Counted from the first letter of the stretch, positions 1 through 8,861 are shown. The stretch is 58,933 nucleotides of DNA from Candidatus Bathyarchaeota archaeon (GCA_003164295.1 PLTA01000035.1:1-58933), one strand, 5' to 3'. The notes: generated from the sequence alone by a model not told the origin. Translations and numbers: made by a program.

Positions 1-70
1 GGCTTCATTCTAGCCTGTCTAGGCCACAGATACCGAGCCGTCGCAGGTTCAAATCCTGCTCTCCCGACCA
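1..70 (+). tRNA. 3' part of a tRNA gene, cut by the window edge
   Basis: A perfect T-arm (GCAGG, loop TTCAAAT, CCTGC) is followed by a 7-nt acceptor strand TCTCCCG, discriminator A and an encoded CCA ending at base 70. The 5' acceptor and D-arm lie outside the window. Between the start and the T-arm are more bases than a normal anticodon arm needs: GGCTT and GAGCC can pair as an anticodon stem, and a small GCCT/AGGC hairpin lies between them, so an intron (archaeal bulge-helix-bulge type) or a long variable arm is likely. The anticodon cannot be fixed from this fragment. The encoded CCA resembles the complete tRNA-Asn further along. Confidence 0.8.
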
Positions 71-303
71 ATTGTTCCATTTATTAAATTGCTTGTTTTT
101 TGTCGCTAGCAAGCTATAGCTTCAATTGTTGCATATTTGTAGTGCAGATGAGTAGTATTGTATAGTTAGACACAATACTTAAAAGGAGTTTTACGCCCTC
201 GTTAATGTTAATGAAAAAATCAACGCTGTTTGGGAGATGCCAACTGCAAGCCCAATCAAAAAAATACACTTTAAACAAAAAGATGAGGGAGGGATTAAGG
301 TCT

Positions 304-886
304 TTATGACGGACTCTCCACGTTCGTCTCTATCGAGTAGATCGATTGAGTTGTCGTAATAACAACTCGAACTGGTTGACCCATGTCATAAACCATTATG
401 TTGTTGGGTGTAGCTATGTAGAGAGCCATCGAAGATCCTGACTTAAGCGATATACCTTCGGATGCAACTTGGAATTGGTATGGTTGACCCGCAACACTTA
501 TCGTTTGATTAGGAAATGTTGCGTCAGAATGAGAGGTCTCCTCCAAATGAACTTTCCGTTTTGCTGTAGATAACAAAGCTGTTGTTCCCGTTGTTCCATG
601 AACAGTCAATGCCGTTAATTGTTATCTTATTAATAATTGAGTCTGTAGTGCCTGAATTAGTCAAAATAATTCCGCCAACCGATGAAGTGCTATTAATATA
701 CCAAACATGAGCGCTTGGAACAATTAATTTTTCACTAGTCATCGCGTTTGTGGAAACATTGGTCACAACAAGCACAACTGCACCAGTTAGGGCAACGGAC
801 GCTGTTAAAATCATTAAAGTGGAAATTGCATTGGAAACGCCGCGTTTATTATCTCGAAAACTAAAAAGTTTTAATAACGTATTCAT
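304..886 (-). pseudogene. Archaeal type IV pilin/flagellin-like protein, frameshifted
   Basis: The N-terminal part (starting at 886) has the class III signal sequence of archaeal pilins: a basic stretch ending in NKRGVSNA followed by an unbroken hydrophobic helix of about 25 residues (roughly residues 16-45), as cut by PibD/FlaK-type prepilin peptidases. The beta-rich C-terminal part continues in a second frame, down to 304. The two frames overlap between about 524 and 609, so a single indel around 530-610 separates them; joined, they give roughly 190 residues, a normal pilin size. Either a sequencing/assembly indel or a true decayed gene. It shares an ATGA overlap with the small gene upstream, so both are one transcript. 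Its surface role (adhesion or motility filament) is inferred from family. Confidence 0.6.
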
Positions 887-1110
887 GGCGAAACACCTTT
901 TAGCTGTACTTGATCAGCAGCAACCGCAAACCTGAGGTTATCATCTTGAACGACACGCAGGTAAGTTAGCGATTTGCGCTGGTATACGATTTTTGCGCCA
1001 TTTCGATTATTTATATATTTTAGAAGGTTCACGTATTGTTTTTCTGAGCCCTTTAACACGAGGGCTATATAGAAATAAGGTTCGTTTTGATTGTTTTCGT
1101 CGTTTTTCAT
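883..1110 (-). CDS. Small hypothetical protein co-transcribed with the pilin
   Basis: A 75-residue protein beginning at the ATG encoding MKNDENNQNEPYF; an upstream start at 1170 would add 20 poorly conserved-looking residues and is less likely. It has no signal peptide, membrane segment or Cys motif. Charged residues and alternating hydrophobics suggest a small alpha/beta cytosolic fold. Its stop overlaps the pilin start by four bases (ATGA), which indicates translational coupling and hints at a role in pilin regulation or assembly. I do not recognise the family. Confidence 0.5.
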   Translation of the reverse strand: MKNDENNQNEPYFYIALVLKGSEKQYVNLLKYINNRNGAKIVYQRKSLTYLRVVQDDNLRFAVAADQVQLKGVSP

Positions 1111-1454
1111 TTCAATCAATCTCTTGTTGTGTATTGTATCTGCAGTATTAACTCTTAATAAACATTCCAATTTGTATTACAAATCAACATCAACAAACCC
1201 CAAAAACAGCCCCAACCAAGAAAAATTACAAAAAATACATCCGTCAACTCCCCCGCTGTACATCAAATTCGCATTTACCATGAACGCAAATCACTTTTTC
1301 TAACCTCTTGTTCAACAACAATTTTAGAAAAAAATTAAATGCTTCATCCTTAGCTAAGTGTTAGTCATTTATTATATGAAGGGTTGAGGAAGCGCTGAAT
1401 CATAAGGTTTTAAATGGAGCTAGTTTATTTCATTTTCTCAGTCAGCAATATTCT
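1111..1454. other. Intergenic region between divergent genes
   Basis: A+T-rich, with stop codons in all frames except short chance frames. It should hold the promoters for the leftward pilin unit and the rightward glycosyltransferase gene. I see no repeat or RNA structure that stands out. Confidence 0.5.
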
Positions 1455-2741
1455 TTGCTTAGCATATTGCTTGGTTCAACCCTTTTCACTTTCACGATAG
1501 GTCCATTTAAGAATTGGGACACGGGCTACGAGTTCTCAGCAGCCTCAGGAGTGTTATTATGGGGTGTTCCATTCACTGGCGGTGCTGGCACAATGATTAA
1601 TCAGCCACCTTTAGGCTTCTACATTGATTCACCCGTCTTCCAAATTTTTGGTTTATCCTTTAACACCGGAGTAACAATTGTAACTTGTTTTGGATTAGGA
1701 TGCATTCTGCTGGTTTATTTAATTGGAAAATCTTTGTATGGTAAAACAACAGGGTTGATTGCTTCAGCGATTTTTGCATTAACTCCATGGCAAGTTGTTT
1801 TTTCAAGGACTTTTCTAATAGACTGTCAATGTCTGTTTTTCAGTTTGTTTTTTCTTTTTATAGGTATTTATGCGATCCGTAAAGATTCAATTAGGTTTTT
1901 TATGTTATCGGGAGTTTTTTTGGGGATAGCTTTTTTAACAAAATTTTATGGTATTTTCCTGCTATTTCCCTTGGCAGTTTTCTATTTTCACAATAGAAAG
2001 AAAACGCTGAAAAACCCCATAATTATCGCTGCTTACTTCATCCCATTAGTGACTTTTTTGTTGATTTGGTATCAGGGCATAGTCGGCATTAACATCTTGA
2101 CAATTTTTTGGCAAGACGATTTCAAATTTTATAATGCAGCTGGTGCAATGCCCTCTTCTATTTTCAGCTTCAACTTTCTAGTTTTCAATTTAGGTATTTT
2201 TCTTTTAACTGCAACAATTATTTCCCTGCTTGTTTCATGTTTTCAAAGAAAACTTTTCAAAAATTTTTTTGCTGCTGATTTGATCTGTTTTAGCACAATA
2301 TTTTTCATCGTTGGAATCGATGCACTTTTTGTGTTGGGCTTAAACTTTCAGGCACCGTATTCGGGAGCCGTAAAATATGATTATCAAGCTTTGCCTTTCT
2401 TTTGTTTGCTTGCAAGTTCTCTACTAAGCAAATCCAATTTACTGTTCAGTACATTGGAACGGAAGTTTAATCGAAGTTGGATTTTTTTTGGAATCACTTG
2501 TGCAGGAGTTCTGCTGATAGTTGCAACGATTTTTTCAAATTTCTTTAAATCCGTTTCTTATTCGCACCTAAATTATTTGGTGTTTACAGTGGAGGGCTCA
2601 ATAGGTTATTCTTTTTTTAATCCTTCACAAATCATAGGAACCAATAGCTTAGTTTATGTTCAATACATCGGGTTCGCAGTGGTTTTGTCAGGTTTACTTT
2701 GGATGGCTAAGGACAAAATAAAATCAATCGCCAAACTCTGA
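1455..2741 (+). CDS. Multi-membrane glycosyltransferase, ArnT/PMT-like (GT-C fold)
   Basis: A 428-residue protein with about ten hydrophobic segments. The first extracytoplasmic loop carries an acidic residue in NWDTGYEF (about residue 22) and the motif NQPPLGFYIDSP (about 49-60), which corresponds to the acidic residues and HPPL-type motif of GT-C enzymes such as ArnT, PMT and archaeal relatives that move sugars from lipid-phosphate donors. Start is uncertain: TTG at 1455 is the first plausible codon, and the frame is open upstream to 1380 without ATG, so the N-terminus may be longer or lightly damaged. The C-terminus lacks the soluble domain of oligosaccharyltransferases. Probable role: surface glycan or protein glycosylation, fitting the surface-protein-rich neighbourhood. 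Confidence 0.75.
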   Translation: MLSILLGSTLFTFTIGPFKNWDTGYEFSAASGVLLWGVPFTGGAGTMINQPPLGFYIDSPVFQIFGLSFNTGVTIVTCFGLGCILLVYLIGKSLYGKTTGLIASAIFALTPWQVVFSRTFLIDCQCLFFSLFFLFIGIYAIRKDSIRFFMLSGVFLGIAFLTKFYGIFLLFPLAVFYFHNRKKTLKNPIIIAAYFIPLVTFLLIWYQGIVGINILTIFWQDDFKFYNAAGAMPSSIFSFNFLVFNLGIFLLTATIISLLVSCFQRKLFKNFFAADLICFSTIFFIVGIDALFVLGLNFQAPYSGAVKYDYQALPFFCLLASSLLSKSNLLFSTLERKFNRSWIFFGITCAGVLLIVATIFSNFFKSVSYSHLNYLVFTVEGSIGYSFFNPSQIIGTNSLVYVQYIGFAVVLSGLLWMAKDKIKSIAKL

Positions 2742-2823
2742 GGGCTGGTTTTCAAGGCATTATTGGTTCAAATTATTGAAAATAGGTATTAAAAAAATGA
2801 ACTATGAAAAGGAATCAAAAAAA

Positions 2824-3537
2824 TTAGATTCCTTTGTTTCCATATTTGTTATGGTGCGTGAAGTCTTCGATGTCACGGCGTACTCTGAGATATTTACTGG
2901 CACCCGTTGGGTATCCTAAACGGCAGGTAAAAGCAATTTTCATGCATTCAGGAACGCCAAAAAGCTTTTTTATTTCAGATTCAATAGGCGGCGCCGAAAA
3001 GGAGCTAAGAATGTGAAAACTTACTCCTAACGACTGCGCCATAAGCCACATATTCTCCATTAGACACCCTAAACTAATAAAGCCTAAAACGTCTCCATGT
3101 GAAGCAGGAGCCCGCTTCCTAGAATCATAAACAACAATTAGCAGAGTCGGACTTCCTCGGATAGACTGAGTTAACGGCATAGGCTCAGCTTTCCTTGCGG
3201 CCTCAGCCATTTTCTTTGGATCAACCCAATCGGGCGGAAACATCGCACCTAAAATACCCGTTTTCTTTTTCAAAAGTTCCTCTTTTGAGAAGGAAAGCTG
3301 TTCATAGTTTTCCCGAAGGAACTCTTCGGAAATACGCGATTTGATATTGCCAATTTTTTCAAGCATCACTTTATCGTCGACGACTATTATTTCGAAATTT
3401 TGCATGTTATGGGCAGTTGGAGTCCACTTTGCTGCCTCTAAAATCTTTTTAAGGGCATCTTTTGGTATTTGTCGATTTGAGTCATAAGGTACTCTTGCGG
3501 ATTGTCTTTCTTGAATTATTTTTATGATTTTACTCAT
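2824..3537 (-). CDS. Nitroreductase-family FMN oxidoreductase
   Basis: 237 residues. The N-terminal RQSARVPYD (about 11-19) corresponds to the FMN-phosphate-binding RRS motif of nitroreductases, followed by an AAKWTPTAHNMQNFEIIVV segment (about 35-54) typical of this fold. The C-terminal half has GFISLGCLMENMWLMAQSLG (about 153-172), the helix at the dimer interface, then a GYP motif. Such enzymes are flavin dimers that use NAD(P)H to reduce quinone-like, nitro or enone substrates; the substrate here cannot be read. It is two bases downstream of the alcohol dehydrogenase remnant on the same strand, so the two form a redox operon. Confidence 0.85.
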   Translation of the reverse strand: MSKIIKIIQERQSARVPYDSNRQIPKDALKKILEAAKWTPTAHNMQNFEIIVVDDKVMLEKIGNIKSRISEEFLRENYEQLSFSKEELLKKKTGILGAMFPPDWVDPKKMAEAARKAEPMPLTQSIRGSPTLLIVVYDSRKRAPASHGDVLGFISLGCLMENMWLMAQSLGVSFHILSSFSAPPIESEIKKLFGVPECMKIAFTCRLGYPTGASKYLRVRRDIEDFTHHNKYGNKGI

Positions 3538-3539
3538 TT

Positions 3540-4555
3540 TTATCCCTCACTTATTTTAAGGACTGATCGAAAATGAACTTTTGCCGTCATCATTCGGTCA
3601 AAAGCCACCGAAGCTTGCTCAAGCGGAAAAACCTCCACCATCAGAACAACATGCGTGAGAACACTAAACTTCAATGTGTCAGCAGCGTTGCCTCCTACCC
3701 AACCACTCACAGAACGAACCGCCCGCATAAGTTGTGACGGAGAAATCAGCATTGGTTCATTAACAAAAGTTATAATTATCATTTGACCACCACGTCCTAA
3801 TCCTTCAACAAGGTCTGAAATGGCTTTGCTGTTTGGTGCAGTGCAAAAAATGGTTCTGGCTCCGCCGAATTTCATTATTTCTTCAGCTGCATTCATTTTA
3901 TTTGTGTCAATGTAAATATGTGCGCCTAGCTTGCGGGCTAATGCTTCTTTTTCAGTACCGCGCGATACAACTGCAACTTTTAAGCCTGACTTGACAGCGA
4001 ACTGCAACGCTAAGTGTCCTAATCCTCCAAAACCCTGAATTGCAATTAAATCACCACCTTTTACACTGCTACTTTTCAAAGCGCCAAGTGTTGTTGCTCC
4101 AGCGCAAAGAAGGGGTGCCGCTTCCACTGAGGTAAGTTCGTCTGGGATGGCTGTTAAGACTTCCATTCGGGCAACCATGTATTCAGCATATCCGCCGTCT
4201 GTTGAGATACCTGTCGCTAATGGGCTTTCGCAAGCCCAAAACTCACCTTTCAAACACGGTTTACATTTTAGACAGTGTCCTCCACGCCAGCCTACACCGA
4301 CTCTTTGCCCCTCTTTCCAATAATGTGACTCGGAACCTAGTTTAGCGATGCTGCCCACAACTTCATGGCCTGGCGTTCGCGGATATTGCGCAAGCCCGGA
4401 AAATGTCCCTGTTTAACGATAGCATCCCCATGACACACTCCGCAAGCTTGCACCTTAAGAAGAACCTCATGGTCTTTTGGTTCAGGAATTTCTTTTTGAA
4501 CAAGCTCAAAATCTTTGCCAGGTGCTTTAACTTGAATTGCTTTCATAAATGGCAT
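3540..4555 (-). pseudogene. Zinc-dependent alcohol dehydrogenase (MDR family), single-base frameshift
   Basis: The first frame (4555 down to about 4390) carries the catalytic zinc motif CGVCHGD (Cys41, His42 counted from 4555). The second frame (about 4400 to 3540) carries GHEVVG, the four-Cys structural zinc loop (CLKCKPCLKGEFWAC) and the Rossmann motif GFGGLG. Restoring one base near 4393-4397 joins them as ...HFPG-x-AQYPRTPGHEVVG, exactly the spacing of class III/AdhP-like enzymes; the joined product would be about 339 residues, full family length. As read, no functional dehydrogenase is made; a sequencing deletion or a recent mutation are both possible. It would have oxidised primary alcohols or reduced aldehydes with NAD(P). 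Confidence 0.85.
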
Positions 4556-4649
4556 AAAATTTCACCTTACTCTTGAATTGATTATTTGGATATAAATCTT
4601 GTTAACGTAAAAAAAGTCCCATAAACCCTGAAATAAAATCTAATGCTAA

Positions 4650-5135
4650 TCAATCGTGCATTAACACAATTTCTCCAGGAGCAAACCAAATATCACGATA
4701 AAACTCAAATATTCGCCAACCGAAAAGCCGCCCTAAATCCAAAAACCCCATTCTTCTAAAACCCTGTAAGTCAAGTACCGACAATGCTGCAATGTTTCTT
4801 CTTTGCGTTGAAGCGAAAACTGCGTTTGCGCCCTCTTGTTTGAACTTCTTGACGCAATTGTTTGTTAATGAGGCAGCAATGCGTTTTCGTCGGTAACTTG
4901 GGTGAACAGCAATCCAAAGTATGCACCCGTACCTTTTGTCTTCAATATGAAAATCAATGAGTTTAGCAAAGCCGACAACATTTCTTGAAATCTCAGCCAC
5001 CAGCACTTGTCCTTCTTCATGTAGGCTGTGAGCTGCGAAGAAACGGTAGAGTCTCGGAAAAGACAAATCTATAACTTGTTTAACTTGGTCTCTGTCAGTT
5101 TCCCTCATTTGTCTTATAACTAAGTTGATGTCCAA
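4650..5135 (-). CDS. GNAT-family N-acetyltransferase
   Basis: 161 residues, TTG start. The acetyl-CoA pyrophosphate-binding motif is visible as HPSYRRKRIAASL (about 98-110), following the central beta strand CILWIAVHP. The C-terminal FEFYRDIWFAPGEIVL is an unusual extension. Substrate is unknown; protein N-terminal, antibiotic and metabolite acetylation are all possible. It is a single gene, separated from its neighbours by short gaps. Confidence 0.8.
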   Translation of the reverse strand: MDINLVIRQMRETDRDQVKQVIDLSFPRLYRFFAAHSLHEEGQVLVAEISRNVVGFAKLIDFHIEDKRYGCILWIAVHPSYRRKRIAASLTNNCVKKFKQEGANAVFASTQRRNIAALSVLDLQGFRRMGFLDLGRLFGWRIFEFYRDIWFAPGEIVLMHD

Positions 5136-5205
5136 AAGATGGCGCCTAACCTGTAAGAAGATGAAAAAGAAGGTTTATTTAAACAATTTAGGCGAGTGGC
5201 GCTTG

Positions 5206-6372
5206 CTAAAGAGGAGTTAGTGGTGGGGTTCCGACAGGTGTAACCTCAGGTTTTTTACGGGAAAATATTAGGCTTGTGGACTTTACAATTTGGGGCACAC
5301 CAGCAAGGTCTTCAAAAATTAGCAAGCCACGGGCCATCAACGCGAATACGCCTGCAATTGGAGCGGCAACGCCTAACAGTCCAAGGATTCCAACGATTCC
5401 AAATTCCTGCACACCTATGCCTGCTGGAGTAATAGGTATGAACGCGAGGGCAGTTACCAATGGGTGAATCAAGAAAAAGGCTAGCCACCACGACCACGAT
5501 AATTGTGAAATTCCTAAGGCGTAGCCTAAAAACCACCATTCAAAACCTTTTAAGACCCAGCATGAGGCGGTTAAACCAAGTATTTCTGGGATTGCTTTGC
5601 TTGTGCTGCCTGAGCTTTCTTTGTATTCCTCAAGTTTTCCCATTATGCCGCCTGTGAATTTTTTGAGGAATCTTGAGTTGGCGATTCGGTCAAATAATGA
5701 GATAGCTCGCTTGGACCATGTGAAGGCAGCAAGGATTACAGCGCCAACCATCATCAAGCTTATTCCAAGGACTGCGATAATCAATCCAATGTTTACACCT
5801 AGAATCTGGGTTGGAAATATGATGCTCCATGTTTTTGCAGGGACAGTAGTGACCAACAAAATCACTGCGCCAATTCCGCCAGCAACTTTGATTAGAAATT
5901 CAAATGTTTGAATTCCAAGAACGCTTGAGAGACTTTTTGATGTAGGTACGTCTTGATCTCTTAAGTAAACTGGTGTGAGAATATACCCTGAGCGACCTGG
6001 AGTGACATCACTCGTTAACATGCCAGCATACTGGGCAAGCAATGTTTTGCCAAAAGAGGTTTTTACCCCGTTTTTACTAAGTACCCGTCTTAGCCGTACT
6101 GCGAAAAGGATGTTTATTCCAAAGTACATCAGAAAAGCAAGCAGCAGATACTCAATCTTAACGGTGAGAATCGTGTCATAGATATATTCTACCCCTTTGA
6201 GAATAGTTGGAACATTATTGTATTTAGTCAGCGTAGATGGAACGGTCGTTCCAATGTAGTATAGGAGTCCTGCTAAAATAGCAACCATAAAGGTAATTTC
6301 AAGTGAATACTTTAAAATTTGCCGTGAACGGGAGGATTTCTTCTGCTGGCTTGGACTGTCTACTGTGACCAT
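5206..6372 (-). CDS. UPF0104 / LPG-synthase-TM-like membrane protein
   Basis: 388 residues with a hydrophobic N-terminal helix (about 24-45), then about seven further membrane segments. A GRSGYI motif (about 123-128) and the C-terminal ITPAGIGVQEFG segment match the lysylphosphatidylglycerol synthase membrane domain (UPF0104). Archaeal members include AglD-like proteins and probable lipid-carrier translocases or lipid-sugar transferases. A second family member is at 12977-14056. Function in polyprenyl-linked surface glycan assembly is inferred; no catalytic soluble domain is attached. Confidence 0.8.
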   Translation of the reverse strand: MVTVDSPSQQKKSSRSRQILKYSLEITFMVAILAGLLYYIGTTVPSTLTKYNNVPTILKGVEYIYDTILTVKIEYLLLAFLMYFGINILFAVRLRRVLSKNGVKTSFGKTLLAQYAGMLTSDVTPGRSGYILTPVYLRDQDVPTSKSLSSVLGIQTFEFLIKVAGGIGAVILLVTTVPAKTWSIIFPTQILGVNIGLIIAVLGISLMMVGAVILAAFTWSKRAISLFDRIANSRFLKKFTGGIMGKLEEYKESSGSTSKAIPEILGLTASCWVLKGFEWWFLGYALGISQLSWSWWLAFFLIHPLVTALAFIPITPAGIGVQEFGIVGILGLLGVAAPIAGVFALMARGLLIFEDLAGVPQIVKSTSLIFSRKKPEVTPVGTPPLTPL

Positions 6373-6523
6373 AGTTCATCAACCATATGATTAGGGTATT
6401 AAATCTGTTGTGGAAAAAAACCTGATTTATGTTGTTAGAGGTTTAATCCTGTAATACCTTTTTTTGGTTGTTCAGATCTAATAAACGTTTATTTGGGCCT
6501 TTTTATAGTTCGCTTGCTGTGTT

Positions 6524-6715
6524 TTATGGTCTTACACATTCAGCTTTAGGCTTGAAGGGACGCTTCGTTGTTCTTCTCCGTTTATGATAATCGCATTCGT
6601 TAATTCTAGCAAGAATCCATCCTTTATCTTGGTAGACGCATCCGCAAGGTAACTTTACATTTTTTTGTTCATCTGTCTCAACTTTTTCTTTTGCGTCTCC
6701 CATTTTTTCAGCCAT
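6524..6715 (-). CDS. Small zinc-ribbon-like basic protein
   Basis: 63 residues starting at ATG 6715. It has CGCVYQ and later CDYH (Cys-X-Cys ... Cys-X-X-His), a likely single zinc site, and a strongly basic tail KRRRTTKRPFKPK. Basic charge plus zinc suggests nucleic-acid binding, perhaps ribosome-associated. The family is not recognised, and the gene stands alone. Confidence 0.55.
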   Translation of the reverse strand: MAEKMGDAKEKVETDEQKNVKLPCGCVYQDKGWILARINECDYHKRRRTTKRPFKPKAECVRP

Positions 6716-6807
6716 CAAAGATTCATAGCAAATAATAAGATTAACTTTAAGAATTGAATTTTGAAGGTTTAAAAAAAGAAAAAAAAAGAAAATTTGGGAA
6801 ACAGATT

Positions 6808-7614
6808 TTACACATTAGATGCGACTGTTGAAAGGTCAGTGATGTCTATTTTGAAATGGCCGCAAAAGTCCAGTTTTGCGTCGTAGTTACCCCAGCCGGG
6901 CATGGCTCCATATGCATGTATCACTGCAGCTATGTCTGCTTTGTTCACTACGTTAGTTGTTGTGTCATCAGTTACTTTGAATGGGTTAAATTGGACTTGT
7001 CTTTGAACAGATGCGAACACTGAGCCTGTTAAGGGGTCTATTCCGTTTATTGAGAGTGTGAATTTAGTCCAATTGTCGGTAACGTTAAGTTCTCCATAGG
7101 CTTTTAGAATGGAGGTGTCAGAGCTTCTCTGGATATTTGTTATTTGCCCATTGGTGTTTGTTATTATGGTTATGTTGCTTACAACAGTGTAAACATTCCA
7201 TGTGCCGTTAAGGAAGTAGTTAGTTGCTGATGTGCTAGCACTCAAAGTTGAGATTGAAGCATTCGTTAATCTTGCTTCATAGAAAGTGTAGGTGAAGTTC
7301 TGTTTTGATTCGACAGCGCTAATTGGTCGTGAAGTGTTTGTTGTCCATATGGCAGTGGCTGCAGCTAACTGGTTTGTGCTTAAGTCTGTGCGTGTTGATG
7401 TTCCAGCTTGTGTTTGAAGAGCGCCAATTACGTTAGTTGTTCCCCATTGGGTTATGTTGCCATCAATCCGTATGTAAGTCCGCTGAGCCAACGCGGTTGA
7501 CACAGTTGTCATATTTGGTTGACTTACTGACGATGTGGTAGCACCTGCCAAACTGATGCTGCTTACAGCAAATAATGCTATGATGGCAATTACTATCGGA
7601 ATTTTTTTGTTCAT
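6808..7614 (-). CDS. Secreted protein with a C-terminal dockerin-like module
   Basis: 268 residues. Residues 1-25 form a Sec signal peptide (basic MNKK, then a hydrophobic stretch ending in Ala-Gly-Ala). The middle is rich in Ser, Thr and Asn-X-Ser/Thr sites, as expected for an archaeal surface glycoprotein. The last 60 residues have two helix-like units, NKADIAAVIHAYG and HFKIDITDLSTVASNV, preceded by Asp-rich loops (KVTDDTTTNVV, NYDAKLDF). That is the pattern of a degenerate type I dockerin (paired F-hand calcium loops plus helix). No transmembrane anchor is present, so attachment by cohesin binding is plausible; a cohesin protein is encoded 1.2 kb away. SD-like GAGGAAG precedes the ATG. 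Confidence 0.65.
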   Translation of the reverse strand: MNKKIPIVIAIIALFAVSSISLAGATTSSVSQPNMTTVSTALAQRTYIRIDGNITQWGTTNVIGALQTQAGTSTRTDLSTNQLAAATAIWTTNTSRPISAVESKQNFTYTFYEARLTNASISTLSASTSATNYFLNGTWNVYTVVSNITIITNTNGQITNIQRSSDTSILKAYGELNVTDNWTKFTLSINGIDPLTGSVFASVQRQVQFNPFKVTDDTTTNVVNKADIAAVIHAYGAMPGWGNYDAKLDFCGHFKIDITDLSTVASNV

Positions 7615-7663
7615 GTTTTCTTCCTCTTTTTTTGTCCTTGAAAAGCCTTTGTTAGTTTACTGA

Positions 7664-7675
7664 TAAAAGCATTTC
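7664..7675 (-). promoter_or_regulatory. Probable TATA box for the dockerin-like secreted protein
   Basis: On the minus strand the sequence reads GCTTTTATCA, about 55 bases upstream of the ATG at 7614. This fits a transcription start near 7640 and a short leader that includes the SD-like purine tract. Confidence 0.4.
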
Positions 7676-7708
7676 TGGGCTCCTTTTTGACTATAAACCG
7701 CTGCAACT

Positions 7709-7735
7709 GTTCATTTTTGTTCATTAGCGTTCATT
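7709..7735. repeat. Three GTTCATT direct repeats at exact 10-bp period
   Basis: GTTCATT occurs at 7709, 7719 and 7729, one DNA helical turn apart, so all three would face the same side of the helix. The array is about 35-60 bases upstream of the minus-strand TATA box of the dockerin-like gene and 185 bases from the divergent regulator gene. This suits a cooperative activator or repressor site. The encoded winged-helix protein next door is the obvious candidate binder, but that is inference. Confidence 0.5.
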
Positions 7736-7919
7736 CAAGTTTATTTGAAGTTTTACATCATAAAATAGCTTCTTTTACGATTAAATCGAGGCTTTCCACG
7801 ATTGTTTTTCTAAAACCCGAAATAAAGTCATCTTGAACAAGTCGAAAAGGTGCGGGCACAAGAATTCATGATAAGTACAATAAATTTATAATTCTTAAAT
7901 ATGCAATAACGTCCTTTTA

Positions 7920-8861
7920 ATGAGAATCAAAATGAAAGCTAGCCGTCTAGCCATTTGCTGCGCCATATGTTTGATGTTGCTCTTGTTTCTTCCGCTCTAC
8001 AAGGCAAGTTGCCAAACATATGTTGAATACTCAATCCAAATAAACACTGACGGCTCAGCCTTGTGGAAAATAACAAGTTTCGCTAATGTTAACGCAAGTG
8101 TTGACACAATCAGTGCTTTTCAAGATAAAGTTTCAAACCTTGTGGATGCAGCTTCAACTTTGACCCACAGAGTTATGAGCGTAGACGAAAATTCTTATCA
8201 AATAAATACAGCCATATCATCTCAATCTAAAACCACCGAATATTCCTTTTTGTGGCAAAACTTCAGCATAATTCAAGGAAAGGAATTAGTTTTCGGCGAT
8301 GTTTTTCAAGTTAATAGTTTTTTCAACCAACTCTACGGGGATGCTGCACTGCAAATAACTTACCCCTCAAGTTTTAGCGTTAAATCGGTTACGCCTACAC
8401 CTTACCAACGTGACGATTCAGCGAAAACATTAGAGTGGGCAAGAACTCAAGACTTAGTTATTGGCAATACTGACGTTATTTTGACAAGCACGCCTTTGAA
8501 TGATAATTCTAGCCAAAATGAATGGCAACTATACGTTCTCATCGGGGTCATTCTAGCTGTTGGAGCTGCGTTAAGTTTGGCAGGTTTCTATATGTTCAGG
8601 CGACGTAAGACTTCACTATCAAAGGCAAAGGTAATTAATGCAGAGCCAGCCGAACTGGAAACTGAAGAAGGTAAAATCTTAAAACTTCTTGCGCAGTCAG
8701 GTGGTAGCATGCGACAGTCTGATATAGTTGAGCAATCCAGGTTTTCAAAAGCAAAAACAAGCCAATTATTATCTATTTTAGAGAAAAACGGTAGTATAAC
8801 AAGGTATAAGAAGGGGAGAGATAAAATAGTGAACCTCACAGAACGGGTAAATGGTGATTAA
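7920..8861 (+). CDS. Membrane-anchored sensor with cytoplasmic winged-helix domain
   Basis: 313 residues. Residues 1-32 look like a signal peptide or first anchor. Residues about 33-200 are an extracytoplasmic beta-rich domain. A transmembrane helix lies at about 203-225 (VLIGVILAVGAALSLAGF), followed by a basic stop-transfer RRRK. The cytoplasmic end (about 245-313) is a MarR-like winged helix with recognition helix SKAKTSQLLSILEKNGSI and a wing ending GRDKIVNL. This is a one-component transmembrane regulator. The stop codon abuts the ATG of the cohesin gene, so regulator and cohesin protein are co-expressed; it probably senses an extracellular or envelope signal and controls surface-protein genes. 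An ATG at 7932 is an alternative start. Confidence 0.75.
   Translation: MRIKMKASRLAICCAICLMLLLFLPLYKASCQTYVEYSIQINTDGSALWKITSFANVNASVDTISAFQDKVSNLVDAASTLTHRVMSVDENSYQINTAISSQSKTTEYSFLWQNFSIIQGKELVFGDVFQVNSFFNQLYGDAALQITYPSSFSVKSVTPTPYQRDDSAKTLEWARTQDLVIGNTDVILTSTPLNDNSSQNEWQLYVLIGVILAVGAALSLAGFYMFRRRKTSLSKAKVINAEPAELETEEGKILKLLAQSGGSMRQSDIVEQSRFSKAKTSQLLSILEKNGSITRYKKGRDKIVNLTERVNGD

Larger units (their letters stand above)
7615..7919. other. Divergent intergenic region of the cohesin/dockerin module
   Basis: 305 bases without a gene. It contains the leftward TATA box, the GTTCATT array and, near 7881-7904, two TATA-like tracts (TAAATTTATAA and CTTAAATATG) just before the rightward regulator gene. 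The rightward transcript would have a very short leader. Confidence 0.5.

Noticed and set aside
1..60. Assigning the partial tRNA as selenocysteine, pyrrolysine or methionine
   Set aside because: TCA, CTA and CAT triplets all occur in the anticodon region, but none gives a proper stem and loop without the missing 5' half.
5276..6181. Several plus-strand frames opposite the UPF0104 gene
   Set aside because: Shadow frames of the long membrane-protein gene with rare-residue composition.
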